The position numbers and the translations under genes are program-made. Shown piece by piece: positions 1-7,931 of a stretch of 34,572 bases of DNA. The notes under the pieces were generated by a model. That model saw only the letters and a list, made by a program, of their open reading frames with translations. It was not told the DNA's origin and did not search any database. Origin of the DNA: CAYWFP01 sp964457365 (GTDB lineage: Bacteria; Planctomycetota; SZUA-567); contig CAYWFP010000035.1 of assembly GCA_964457365.1 (NCBI GenBank), positions 1 through 34,572 on the forward strand. Direction: 5' to 3'. Within the stretch, counting starts at the first letter, position 1; each line of letters opens with the position of its first letter.

Positions 1-340
1 CGACCTGCACGACATCGGCAAGAACCTCGTGGCGATGATGCTCAAGGGCGCCAACTTCGAGGTCATCGACCTCGGCACCGACGTCGCGCCCGAGCAGTTC
101 GTCAGCGCGCTGCAGGAGAACCAGGCGCACATCATCTGCATGTCGGCGCTCCTGACCACCACCATGCCGGCGATGCGCGAGACCGTCGAAGCCCTCAAGG
201 GCGCGGGCGTCGCCGACGCCAAGACCATGATCGGCGGCGCGCCGGTGACCCAGGAATACGCCGACGAGATCGGCGCCGACGGCTACGCGCCGGACGCGGC
301 CTCGGCCGTCGACCAGGCCAAGGTCCTCGTCGGGGCCTAG
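1..340 (+). CDS. Corrinoid (B12-binding) protein, C-terminal part, 5' end cut by the window
   Basis: The frame is open from base 2. The first residues are D-L-H-D-I-G-K-N-L, the DxHxxG cobalamin-binding motif; the His at bases 8-10 is the expected lower axial ligand of cobalt. Further on are the S-A-L-L-T-T-T and I-G-G-A-P-V segments typical of the Rossmann-like B12-binding fold, and the protein ends about 110 residues after the His, as is usual for the MtaC/MtbC/MtgC-type family. The N-terminal helical cap is outside the window. In this family the protein carries a methyl group on cobalt between a substrate-specific methyltransferase and a methyl acceptor such as tetrahydrofolate. RACE and betaine-type transport genes nearby suggest a methylamine or quaternary-amine substrate, but the substrate is inference. 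The stop codon TAG (338-340) lies inside the junction of the adjacent insertion element. Confidence 0.93.
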   Translation, partial: DLHDIGKNLVAMMLKGANFEVIDLGTDVAPEQFVSALQENQAHIICMSALLTTTMPAMRETVEALKGAGVADAKTMIGGAPVTQEYADEIGADGYAPDAASAVDQAKVLVGA

Positions 341-604
341 GTCCTGTCTGAAAACCCCGGTGGCCGAATGCCGGAGCGTCGGCAACCGGATGCGCGAAGC
401 GAGGAGGAGGAAATGTCACCATTCCGACCGACGAACGACAATGCAGCCTGTTTGTCGCCCGCCCGGCCCGGAGGGGATGGACGCGGCGGCCGTCTTCTTC
501 GTTGCGCCTTCGCACCGACCTTCAGGTCGCTTTGTCGGCGCGCCTTGAAGCCGCCACGCCGGGTCGATCCATTCGGCTCGCCCGGGTTTTCAGACAGGAC
601 CTAG
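337..604. mobile_element. MITE-like element with near-perfect 20-bp terminal inverted repeats
   Basis: Bases 341-360 begin GTCCTGTCTGAAAACCC, and bases 581-600 are their reverse complement with one mismatch in 20. Both ends are flanked by CTAG (337-340 and 601-604), which could be a CTAG target duplication, or a TA duplication with the repeat starting GG. The interior of about 220 bp has no credible gene and no transposase. These are the hallmarks of a miniature inverted-repeat transposable element mobilised in trans; TA or YTAR target preference occurs in the IS630 and IS5 superfamilies, but the parent family is not identified. The left junction coincides with the stop codon of the corrinoid gene and leaves it intact. 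Confidence 0.8.
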
Positions 605-621
605 TGACGCGCGGCACGCAT

Positions 622-661
622 CGGACCGGGGCCCGGCCGCGGGTTCCGGTTCCGTTTTTTT
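622..661 (+). terminator. Rho-independent terminator of the corrinoid gene, displaced by the MITE
   Basis: Bases 626-635 (CCGGGGCCCG) pair with 640-649 (CGGGTTCCGG) through ten pairs including two G-U, around a GCCG loop. The stem extends by four more pairs with one bulge, then follows a run of seven T (655-661). Without the insertion it would lie just after the corrinoid stop codon. The rest of the gap up to the next gene (662-736) holds only a Shine-Dalgarno-like AGGA about 8 nt before the start codon; I see no clear promoter there. Confidence 0.8.
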
Positions 662-736
662 CGCAACCGCTGTAACCCGATCCGCTCCGGCGGGTCTCAA
701 CTGCGACAACCGATCTCGCATCAGCAGGAATCCGCC

Positions 737-2584
737 ATGCCCGTGGTCACGTTTCTTCCCCGCGACATCGCCGTCATCGTCACCAAGGGCGACACGCTCC
801 TGGAGGCGGCACAGCGCGGCGGGATCTCCGTGCCGGCCTCCTGCGGCGGCAAGGGCCTCTGCGGTAAGTGCCGCGTGCGCGTGGTCGAGGGTGACGCCCC
901 CCCCAGCCGCGGCTGCGAGCACGCGCTCAGCCCCGCGGAGATCGCCCAGGGCTGGCGCCTGGCATGCCTGGTGCCGGTGCAAGGCGACCTGGTGGTCGAG
1001 ACGCCGCACGACGCGGCGGTGCGCAACGTCGTCCTCACCGAGTTCGGCGGCCGCGACGCGCTGCTGGAGCCGACGATCACCGCGCACCCGCTGGCCATGG
1101 AACGGCCGTCGCTGGAAGATCAGAAGTGCGACCTCGGTCGCATCGCCCGGGCGTTGCATATGGACGGCTATCCGCGCTGCCCGGTGGCGCTGCTGCAAGC
1201 GTTGCCGCGGCGGCTGCGCGAGCTGGACTTCCGCATCACCGCCGTCACCGACGGCGACGAGCTGATCGGCGTGGACCCGTACGCGGAGAACCCGCGCGTC
1301 TACGGCGTGGCCTTCGACATCGGCACGACCACCATCGCCGGCGCGCTCTTCGACCTGGCCACCGGCGAGGCGCTGGGCGTGGGCGCGCGGACCAACCCGC
1401 AGGCCGTCCGCGGCGACGACGTGATCAGCCGCATCGAACACGCCCGGACCGGCCGCGACGAGCGGCGGGAGCTGCAGCGGCTGGTAGTCGAGGCGTTGCA
1501 GGAGATCGTCCTGGAGGTCTGCGACCTCGCCCGCGTCGACACCGAACTCGTCTACTGCATCGCCGCGGCGGGCAACACCACGATGCACCACCTGCTGCTC
1601 GGGCTCGATCCGACGTGGATCGCCGAGACGCCGTTCATCGCCGGGGTGCTGCGCGGCATCCACGTCCGCGCCGAGGAAATCGGCTTCGGCACCGCCCGCC
1701 GGGCGCAGTTCTACGCTTTGCCGAACATCAGCGCCTACGTCGGCGGCGACATCGTCGCGGGAATGCTCGCGCAGGAGGTGCACGAATCCCAGAAGCCGGT
1801 GCTGCTGCTGGACGTGGGCACCAACGGCGAGATGGCCCTGCGCGCCAACGGCGAGACCATCGCCTGCTCCACCGCCGCGGGGCCGGCCTTCGAGGGTGCG
1901 CGCATCAGTTGCGGCATGCGCGCGAGCACCGGCGCGATCAACAGCGTGCGGCTGGGCGCGGACGGCCTGGAGGTGCGCACCGTCGACGACGCGCCCGCGC
2001 GCGGCATCTGCGGCACGGGGCTCCTGGACGCCCTGGCGGCGATGCTCGATGCCGGGGTGCTCGACGAGACGGGGCGGCTGCTGGATCCGGACGAGATCGA
2101 AGACGAACTGCCGGACCTGCCGCCGGCGATCGTCGCACGGGTGCAGGAGGACGAGAACGGCCCCCTCTTCGTCCTCGCCGAAGGCAACGGCGCCCCGCGG
2201 GTGAGCCTGACGCAGAAAGACGTGCGTGAGTTCCAGCTCAGCAAGGGCGCGGTCGCCGCGGGCGTGATGGTCATGCTCGACCAGGCCGGCCTGGAGCCCG
2301 CCGCGCTGGATACGATCCACCTCGCCGGCGCCTTCGGCAGCTACCTCCGCCCCGAAAGCGCGCTGCGGGTGGGGCTGCTGCCCTCGTCGATCCCACCGCG
2401 GAAGGTTCGCGCGGTCGGCAATGCCGCGCTGGCCGGCGCGCGGCTCTGCCTGCTCTCGCGCGGCATGCTCGAGAAGGCCGAGGCGATCAGCCACCAGACG
2501 CGCTACCTCGAACTCTCCGGGCGCGCGGACTTCCAGGACGCCTTCGTCGAAGCGATGGAGTTTCCCGAACCGACCGTCTGCTGA
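737..2584 (+). CDS. Reductive activator of corrinoid enzymes (RACE), [2Fe-2S] ferredoxin plus ASKHA ATPase
   Basis: The 615-residue protein restores Co(II) of inactive corrinoid proteins to Co(I), using ATP and low-potential electrons. The N-terminus (about 1-90) is a plant-type ferredoxin domain with C36, C42, C45 and C77 as [2Fe-2S] ligands in the spacing Cx5CxxC...C. A linker leads to an ASKHA-type actin-like ATPase domain that starts near residue 190 with D-I-G-T-T-T (194-199); glycine-rich phosphate-binding segments such as L-L-D-V-G-T-N-G-E and C-G-T-G follow. Length and domain order match the RACE/DUF4445 family (RamA-like, but with [2Fe-2S] rather than [4Fe-4S]). It follows the corrinoid gene, its expected partner, in the same direction, but the MITE and a terminator now separate them. 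The start is the ATG with AGGA about 8 nt upstream. Confidence 0.92.
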   Translation: MPVVTFLPRDIAVIVTKGDTLLEAAQRGGISVPASCGGKGLCGKCRVRVVEGDAPPSRGCEHALSPAEIAQGWRLACLVPVQGDLVVETPHDAAVRNVVLTEFGGRDALLEPTITAHPLAMERPSLEDQKCDLGRIARALHMDGYPRCPVALLQALPRRLRELDFRITAVTDGDELIGVDPYAENPRVYGVAFDIGTTTIAGALFDLATGEALGVGARTNPQAVRGDDVISRIEHARTGRDERRELQRLVVEALQEIVLEVCDLARVDTELVYCIAAAGNTTMHHLLLGLDPTWIAETPFIAGVLRGIHVRAEEIGFGTARRAQFYALPNISAYVGGDIVAGMLAQEVHESQKPVLLLDVGTNGEMALRANGETIACSTAAGPAFEGARISCGMRASTGAINSVRLGADGLEVRTVDDAPARGICGTGLLDALAAMLDAGVLDETGRLLDPDEIEDELPDLPPAIVARVQEDENGPLFVLAEGNGAPRVSLTQKDVREFQLSKGAVAAGVMVMLDQAGLEPAALDTIHLAGAFGSYLRPESALRVGLLPSSIPPRKVRAVGNAALAGARLCLLSRGMLEKAEAISHQTRYLELSGRADFQDAFVEAMEFPEPTVC

Positions 2585-2603
2585 ATCGTCGTCCGCCCGC
2601 ACG

Positions 2604-2634
2604 AAAAAACGCCCCCGCCGCGAGGACGGGGGCG
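2604..2634 (-). terminator. Rho-independent terminator of the betaine-type transporter operon
   Basis: On the minus strand a GC-only stem (CGCCCCCG, 2634-2627, pairing with CGGGGGCG, 2617-2610) is followed directly by six T (2609-2604). It lies about 30 nt after the stop of the binding-protein gene. The T-run is only on this side, so it should not stop transcription of the convergent RACE gene efficiently. Confidence 0.88.
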
Positions 2635-2663
2635 CTGGCGTCGACAGCCGAATGCCGCGCGCG

Positions 2664-3542
2664 TTACTTCTTGAAGCCCTTGAACCAGGCCTTGACCTTC
2701 TCCGGGTTGTCCGCGACCCACTTCTTCGCCGACTCGCTCGGATCCGCGCCTTCCTCGGCGTTCATGGCCATGACCTCGCCGATGTCGTCCATGGTCCAGT
2801 GGAAGTTGTCGAGGAACATGTAGACGTCGGGCATGTCTTTCTTCAGGCCCTTGCGGACGATGGTGTTGATCGTTTCCTTGCCGCCGAAGACGCCCTTGGG
2901 ATCCTCGAGGTTCTTCAGTTGCCAGCGGGCATACTTCCAGTGCGGCGCCCAGCCGGTGACGACGATCCACTCCTTGCGCTCGATGGCGTTCTTGAGCGCC
3001 GCGGTCATGGCCGCGCCGCTGCCCTCGATCAGCTCCATCTTGTCCATCTTGTACTTCTTGATCGCTTCCTCGGCCTTCTTCATCAGGCCCGCGCCGGGAT
3101 CGATGCCGATGATCTTCTTGTCGAACTTATCGGCGTTCTCGTTGATCTGCGCGATCGAATCGACGGCGACGTACTTCGGCACGACCAGGAAGAGCCCCGC
3201 GCCCTCGAGGTTGGGGCCGAGGTCGACGATGTTCTCCTTGGTCTTCTTGAAATAGTCCTCGTGGGTCACCGGCAGCCAGGCGGTGGTCATCGCGTCCTGG
3301 TCGCCCGTGGAGATGGCCTGCCACATCACCGCGGCGCTGACGGGCGTGACCTCGACCTCGTACCCGAGCTTCTCCTCGATGACGGCCTTGCAGACGTGCG
3401 TGCTCGCGGTGGCGCAGGACCATTCGACGTAACAGAGCTTCACCGGCCCCTTCTCCGCCGCGCGCGTCGGCGTGGCGCCCAGCAGCGTCAGCATCAGCGC
3501 CGCCAGAACGATGCCGCATGCCCAGCTCACGAAACGATTCAT
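2664..3542 (-). CDS. proX: Glycine betaine/choline-type ABC transporter, periplasmic binding protein
   Basis: The 292-residue protein captures a quaternary ammonium compound in the periplasm for the ABC permease. Residues 1-28 are a signal peptide (basic start, hydrophobic core, T-R-A-A cut site); there is no lipobox Cys, so it should be soluble. The mature part matches the OpuAC/ProX fold. Trp residues at W41, W74, W89, W198 and W202 are candidates for the aromatic cage that binds trimethylammonium groups. The C-terminal stretch on unstarted residues rich in Lys and Ala-Glu-Glu is usual for the family. It is the last gene of the operon, 120 nt after the permease gene, and has an A-G-A-A-G-G-A-G ribosome site. 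The substrate could be glycine betaine, choline, proline betaine or carnitine; the sequence does not decide, so the symbol is by family only. Confidence 0.9.
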   Translation of the reverse strand: MNRFVSWACGIVLAALMLTLLGATPTRAAEKGPVKLCYVEWSCATASTHVCKAVIEEKLGYEVEVTPVSAAVMWQAISTGDQDAMTTAWLPVTHEDYFKKTKENIVDLGPNLEGAGLFLVVPKYVAVDSIAQINENADKFDKKIIGIDPGAGLMKKAEEAIKKYKMDKMELIEGSGAAMTAALKNAIERKEWIVVTGWAPHWKYARWQLKNLEDPKGVFGGKETINTIVRKGLKKDMPDVYMFLDNFHWTMDDIGEVMAMNAEEGADPSESAKKWVADNPEKVKAWFKGFKK

Positions 3543-3561
3543 GCTTCTCTCCTTCTTCTGC

Positions 3562-3605
3562 GCCGCCGCGGCCCCTGAGCACCCCTATGCCCTACCCGCG
3601 GCGGC
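3562..3605 (-). promoter_or_regulatory. Intercistronic hairpin between permease and binding-protein genes
   Basis: GCCGCCGCGG (3562-3571) and CCGCGGCGGC (3596-3605) form a perfect 10-bp inverted repeat with a 24-nt loop, in the 120-nt gap between the permease stop and the binding-protein start. No T-run follows on the minus strand, so it is not a normal terminator. Hairpins in this position often adjust mRNA stability or the relative output of binding protein and permease; that role here is inference. Confidence 0.6.
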
Positions 3606-3662
3606 AATCCTCTCAACAGTACAACTTCAAGCCGTCGGCGCACACCGCCGGCGGCATCTCAC

Positions 3663-4976
3663 TCAGTGCTTTCCCTTCTCGCCCGGCGTACCGCTGACGG
3701 TCTGCAGCGTCCGGTCGAGCAGGATGGCCAGGATGACTATGGCGATACCGTTGACGAAGCCCGAGCCGATCAGCAAACGCTGGATCGCTTTCCACACCTC
3801 GCTGCCGAGCCCCTTGGCTCCGATCATGGCGGCGATGACCACCATCGACAAGGCCAGCAGCACCGTCTGGTTCACCCCGGCCTGAATCGACGGCAGCGCC
3901 AGCGGAAGTTGCAGCTTGATCAGCTTCTGCCCCTTGGTCGTGCCGAAGGCGTCGGCCGCCTCCACCAGGTCCGCCGGCACCTGCTGGATGCCCAGCAGCG
4001 TCAGGCGGATCGCCGGCGGCATGGAGAAGATCACCGTGGCGATGATCGCCGCGGTCCGCCCCGTACCGAAGAAGAAGATCGCCGGGATCAGGTAGACGAA
4101 GGCCGGCAGCGTCTGCATGAAGTCCAGGATCGGCTTGATGACCAGCTCGAAGCTCTTGCTCACCGAGGCGAGGATGCCCAGCGGGATGCCGAGGCTGATG
4201 GCGATGAGCGTGGAGACGAAGACCAGCGAGAGCGTCTGCATCGCCGGCTCCCAGAGGTCCTGGTTCCAGATGTACAGCAGGCCCAGGACCGCGAAGACCA
4301 CCAGCCCGCGCTTGGCGCTGACCCACCAGCAGAGAATCACCAGCATCAGCAAGGAAACCATTTGCGGATACCACGCGTGCAGCAGGAACGCCAGCGGATT
4401 CCACGAGCCTTCGAACCACGGCAGCGAGAGCTCGCACCAGCCGTAGATGCTCTCCGGCGGGGTGTAGAAGGCCAGGTAGAGTCCGAGCCCCGTCAGCACG
4501 CCGGTCACCAGCGCCGCGACTGGCTTCTCGGTCACCCGCCAGATCAGGATCACGCCCAGCACCAGCGCCACCAGCCCCAGCGGCTGGCTCAGCTGCCCCG
4601 CGGCGATCCATTCCAGCACCTCGTTCGGCGGCGGCCGGTCGGTCTTCGGCAGGTCTCGGTAATGGCGTTCGATGGCCACCAGATAACGCTCGGCGCCGAG
4701 TTCCGGCAACGACTGCAGCAGCCAGAGCCCCGCGATCTTCGCCGCGGTGACGAAGCTGCGCCACTTGTCGCCCGTGAGGTGCCAGATAACGATGCCGATC
4801 ACCACCGCAACGACCAGCACCACCGGCGGCTCCATCAACCCGCCGGTCAAGGCCTTGACGCCGGCGGATATCCACTCGGACATCAAGCGCGTGAAATCGG
4901 AGATCAGCCACTGCAGCCCCTCGATAAACCAGGCGACCCACCGGCTGAGCGGGATTTGCGGAATCTCGTTGTTCAT
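3663..4976 (-). CDS. proW: Glycine betaine-type ABC transporter, permease
   Basis: The 437-residue inner-membrane protein forms the translocation path. The C-terminal half is a BPD_transp_1 domain: five or so membrane segments and the cytoplasmic coupling (EAA) loop E-A-A-D-A-F-G-T-T-K-G..., followed by P-L-A-L-P-S-I, which docks on the ATPase. The N-terminal half is an extra region of about 230 residues with several hydrophobic segments (for example near 50-65, 130-150 and 205-250), separated by polar loops, so the protein is longer than E. coli ProW. The start codon overlaps the stop codon of the ATPase gene (ATGA, 4973-4976), which implies translational coupling. Confidence 0.92.
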   Translation of the reverse strand: MNNEIPQIPLSRWVAWFIEGLQWLISDFTRLMSEWISAGVKALTGGLMEPPVVLVVAVVIGIVIWHLTGDKWRSFVTAAKIAGLWLLQSLPELGAERYLVAIERHYRDLPKTDRPPPNEVLEWIAAGQLSQPLGLVALVLGVILIWRVTEKPVAALVTGVLTGLGLYLAFYTPPESIYGWCELSLPWFEGSWNPLAFLLHAWYPQMVSLLMLVILCWWVSAKRGLVVFAVLGLLYIWNQDLWEPAMQTLSLVFVSTLIAISLGIPLGILASVSKSFELVIKPILDFMQTLPAFVYLIPAIFFFGTGRTAAIIATVIFSMPPAIRLTLLGIQQVPADLVEAADAFGTTKGQKLIKLQLPLALPSIQAGVNQTVLLALSMVVIAAMIGAKGLGSEVWKAIQRLLIGSGFVNGIAIVILAILLDRTLQTVSGTPGEKGKH

Positions 4977-6163
4977 GTCGTACGCGCCCCCTCGGCCAGG
5001 CCGGCCATCAGCGTCCCCATCACGATCACCCCCTTGAGGCGCTTGCGTTCGTCGACCACCGCCACCGGGTCGAAGTTCTCGGCCATCTTCGGCACGATCT
5101 CCTGCAGCGGCGTGTAGAACTGCGCGGTCTTCACCTCGGACTCGATATAGTTCACGGTGTCCTTCTCGCCCTGGTCCAGCAACTCGCGCACGCGCGAGGC
5201 GCGGACGATGCCCTTGAGCTCGCCGTGCGAGTCGACGACGAAGAGCGTGGAGAGCCCCGCCTCGCGCAGTTTGTGCATGATGGTACGCGGGCCGTCGTTG
5301 AGGTGGACCACGTCGTGCGATTTCTTCATGATCGTGTGCGCGGTCATGATCTTGCTCATGTCCACGTCCTCGACGAAGCGCTCGACGTAATCGTTGGCCG
5401 GATTGGTCAGCACCTCTTCGGCGGTGCCCTGCTGCACGATCCAGCCGTCCTTCATCAGGATGATGCGGTCGCCCATGTTGATCGCTTCGTCCAGATCGTG
5501 CGTGATGAAGAGGATGGTCTTTTTGAGCTTGCGCTGCAGGTCGATGATCTCGTTCTGCATGTCCTTGCGGATCAGCGGGTCCAGCGCGCTGAGCGCCTCG
5601 TCCATGAGAATGATCTCCGGGTCGACGGTGATGGCGCGCGCGAGGCCGACGCGCTGCTGCATGCCGCCGCTGAGTTGCCCCGGGTACCGCTCCTCCCAGC
5701 CCTTGAGGCCGACCATCTCCAGCACCTCGTAGGCCTTCTCGCGCCGGGTCTTCGAGTCCACGCCCATCACCTCCAGGCCGTACGACGCGTTCTCGACCAC
5801 GGTCCGGTGCGGGAAGAGCGCGAAACGCTGGAAGACCATGCTCATGCGGTGCCGCCGCAGGTCCAGCAGCTTCTGCTGATCCATGCGCGTGACGTCCTCG
5901 CCATCGACGGTGACGTTGCCCGCGGTCGGTTCGATCAGCCGGTTGATCAACCGCACCAACGTCGACTTGCCGCTGCCGGAGAGGCCCATGATGACGAAGA
6001 TCTCGCCCTTCTCCACCGCGAACGACGCCTCGGCGACGCCCAGGGTGTGCCCGGTCTTCTCCAGGATCTCGTCGCGCTTCTTCCCCGCCTGCATCATCTT
6101 CAGCGCAGGCTCGGGATGCAGCCCGAAGATCTTGGTCAGGTTCTTCACCTCGATCTGGCTCAT
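4973..6163 (-). CDS. proV: Glycine betaine-type ABC transporter, ATP-binding subunit with CBS domains
   Basis: The 396-residue protein powers the importer. It shows Walker A G-L-S-G-S-G-K-S-T (60-68), a Q-loop (V-F-Q-R), signature L-S-G-G-M-Q-Q-R, Walker B I-I-L-M-D-E-A, D-loop and switch His (T-H-D). After about residue 270 come two CBS modules, as in ProV/OpuAA, where such modules gate transport by ionic strength or nucleotide binding. It is first in the operon proV-proW-proX. I chose the ATG at 6163 rather than an in-frame TTG ten codons upstream, because A-A-G-G-A lies a few bases before this ATG and the protein then starts like its homologs (M-S-Q-I-E-V-K-N-L). Confidence 0.93.
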   Translation of the reverse strand: MSQIEVKNLTKIFGLHPEPALKMMQAGKKRDEILEKTGHTLGVAEASFAVEKGEIFVIMGLSGSGKSTLVRLINRLIEPTAGNVTVDGEDVTRMDQQKLLDLRRHRMSMVFQRFALFPHRTVVENASYGLEVMGVDSKTRREKAYEVLEMVGLKGWEERYPGQLSGGMQQRVGLARAITVDPEIILMDEALSALDPLIRKDMQNEIIDLQRKLKKTILFITHDLDEAINMGDRIILMKDGWIVQQGTAEEVLTNPANDYVERFVEDVDMSKIMTAHTIMKKSHDVVHLNDGPRTIMHKLREAGLSTLFVVDSHGELKGIVRASRVRELLDQGEKDTVNYIESEVKTAQFYTPLQEIVPKMAENFDPVAVVDERKRLKGVIVMGTLMAGLAEGARTT

Positions 6164-6587
6164 CGCGTCCTTTTCCGTATTAACCCGTGACAAGGCCGAC
6201 CGGCAACCGTCAACAACAGACGAGCCGGAGAACCCGAAAGACGAATAAAATCAGATCCCGTTGCCATGCTGCAGAGGTAACACCAGGCAGGACAACCAGT
6301 TGGGTGTTTTGCGCCAGACGCGCTCGAACAGCGGACGGGAAAAGAAGGAATCAACCGACAAGTCAGCCGATCGTTTGACCGTTTCGCTGGCGCTGTCAGT
6401 CGGGATAACCCGCTCCGCTGCAGGCTGCGCATCCGGTACCAGCATGAACGCGCCTCGTTGTCGAGGGGCGAGAAACGCGCGTAACTTCCCTTCGATACGG
6501 AAGTTAAGGGACTTCCCGGAGCCTTGGTTCCAAGGGCGGGAGCGGTCCGAACGCGTCCACCATAGCAAAAACGCGAAAAGGGCGCAA
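6164..6587 (-). promoter_or_regulatory. Promoter and long structured leader of the proVWX-type operon
   Basis: A minus-strand promoter shows -35 TTGCGC (6587-6582), a 17-nt spacer and -10 TATGGT (6564-6559). The transcript would have a leader of about 390 nt before the ATPase start codon. It contains clear stem-loops: CCTTGG/CCAAGG (6522-6535), TAACTTCC/GGAAGTTA (6482-6489 with 6499-6506), CCTCG/CGAGG (6453-6457 with 6462-6466), and a longer-range AACACC/GGTGTT pairing near 6280-6306. I do not recognise a known riboswitch. A short open frame in the leader (6251-6568) lacks a convincing ribosome site. Confidence 0.6.
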
Positions 6588-6801
6588 GGTTTTCGCCGAC
6601 TATGCAGTCTGCCAACTCCACCCCGGTCACGTGATGGCGCCGTGCAACCCGGACTACTCGGGTCATCGCAGAATCGTCTCCCGGCACGAAAAAATGAGAA
6701 AACCGCAAAATTCCGCTACGCTTTCGCCTTGCCCTTCGCTAAGGTAAACGCGAATCGAACACTGGCGCCGACGCGCGTCGCCTGCACGAGAGGAGAGCGG
6801 C
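6588..6801 (+). other. Upstream region of the methyltransferase gene pair
   Basis: This part of the divergent spacer contains an 8-bp palindrome TCACGTGA (6627-6634) and a small hairpin ACCCG/CGGGT (about 6647-6663). A strong ribosome site (AGAGGAGAG) precedes the start codon at 6802. I see no convincing plus-strand -35/-10 pair. Confidence 0.4.
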
Positions 6802-7902
6802 ATGACCCCGCGTGACAACTGGCTCAGTCTCGTTCGCCGTCAAGGCTTCGAATCCATCCCTCCGGAGTTCAATCTCTGCCCGTCGCTGCTGGAGACGTTC
6901 CGGCGCGAGACCGGCGCGGAATGGCCGGCGGTGTATTTCGAATTTCCGCTGCGCGGCATCCAGGCCGGCTTCGGCTGGGGCAATCCGCCGCGCCGCGAAC
7001 CGGTGCCGGCGGAACGATGGCGCGAGTTTTACCCATCCGACCTGCAACAGGAAGCTCATTTCGACGGCTGGGGCGTGGCGCACGAAAAGGGCAGTGACGC
7101 GGCACACCACATGACCCGCATGCGCCATCCGCTGGAGCAGATGGACGGCATCGCGGAGATGGAGCAATACCCCTGGCCGGCGTATACCGGGAATACTTTC
7201 GACATCGACGGCATGCGCCGGCGCGCCGAGGAGGTGCGCGCCGAGGGTTTCGTCCCGAGCGCTAACATGGGCTGCACGATCTGGGAACGCTCGTGGTACC
7301 TGAGGAGCATGGAGCGGCTGATGATGGACATGGCCGCGGAAGAGAACGAAGCCGCGTGGCTTCTCGACCGCATCACCGGTTACGCCTGCGCCACCATCGC
7401 CGCCTACGCCGAGGCCGGCGCCGAGCACGTCCACCTCGGCGACGACGTCGGCATGCAGAAGACGGTGATGATGTCCGAGGAGATGTACCGCACGTGGCTG
7501 AAACCGCGGCTGGCGAAGGTGATCCGATCCGCCAAGGAGATCAACCCCAACCTGGTCATCAGCTACCACTCCTGCGGCTACGTGCTCCCCTTCATCGAGG
7601 ACTTCATCGAACTCGGCATCGATATTCTCAACCCGATCCAGCCCGAGTGCATGCCCTTCGCCGAGGTCTTCGCGCGGCACGGCGGGCACATCTCGTTCTG
7701 GGGCACCATCGGCACGCAGACCACCATGCCCTTCGGAAGCCCGGAGGAGGTCAAGGCCGAGGTGAAGAGGAACCTCGACATCGCCGGCCCCGCGGGCGGT
7801 CTCTGGCCGACGCCGACGCACCTGCTGGAGCCGGAGGTGCCGTGGGCGAACGTGCTGGCCTACGTCGAGGCCTGCAGGGAATACGAACCGGCGCGCGCGT
7901 AG
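6802..7902 (+). CDS. UroD-like corrinoid methyltransferase
   Basis: The 366-residue protein has the uroporphyrinogen decarboxylase fold used by MtaA/MtbA/CmuA-type methyltransferases, which move methyl groups between a corrinoid protein and an acceptor. It has H-S-C-G in the segment I-S-Y-H-S-C-G-Y, the zinc-ligand motif of that family, and a second motif P-T-P-T-H near the C-terminus where MtaA has its third ligand. The N-terminal substrate-binding Arg motif of true haem-pathway UroD is absent, so it is not HemE. It is followed after 29 nt by a second UroD-like gene. Its partner corrinoid protein may be the one at the left edge; the methyl donor or acceptor cannot be read from the sequence. 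Confidence 0.85.
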   Translation: MTPRDNWLSLVRRQGFESIPPEFNLCPSLLETFRRETGAEWPAVYFEFPLRGIQAGFGWGNPPRREPVPAERWREFYPSDLQQEAHFDGWGVAHEKGSDAAHHMTRMRHPLEQMDGIAEMEQYPWPAYTGNTFDIDGMRRRAEEVRAEGFVPSANMGCTIWERSWYLRSMERLMMDMAAEENEAAWLLDRITGYACATIAAYAEAGAEHVHLGDDVGMQKTVMMSEEMYRTWLKPRLAKVIRSAKEINPNLVISYHSCGYVLPFIEDFIELGIDILNPIQPECMPFAEVFARHGGHISFWGTIGTQTTMPFGSPEEVKAEVKRNLDIAGPAGGLWPTPTHLLEPEVPWANVLAYVEACREYEPARA

Positions 7903-7931
7903 CGCGCCTTCGCAAGAAGAGAAGGAACGCG

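Noticed and set aside
590..2602. Open minus-strand frame of about 670 codons opposite RACE
   Set aside because: RACE has all its iron-sulfur and ATPase motifs on the plus strand; the antisense frame has none.
6251..6568. Small minus-strand protein in the transporter leader
   Set aside because: It lacks a ribosome site, starts at the predicted promoter, and its sequence shows no protein-like features.
6590..6640. tRNA-like string (GGAGTTGGCAGAC on the minus strand)
   Set aside because: It resembles part of a tRNA-Leu D-arm, but no acceptor stem, anticodon arm or T-arm can be formed around it.
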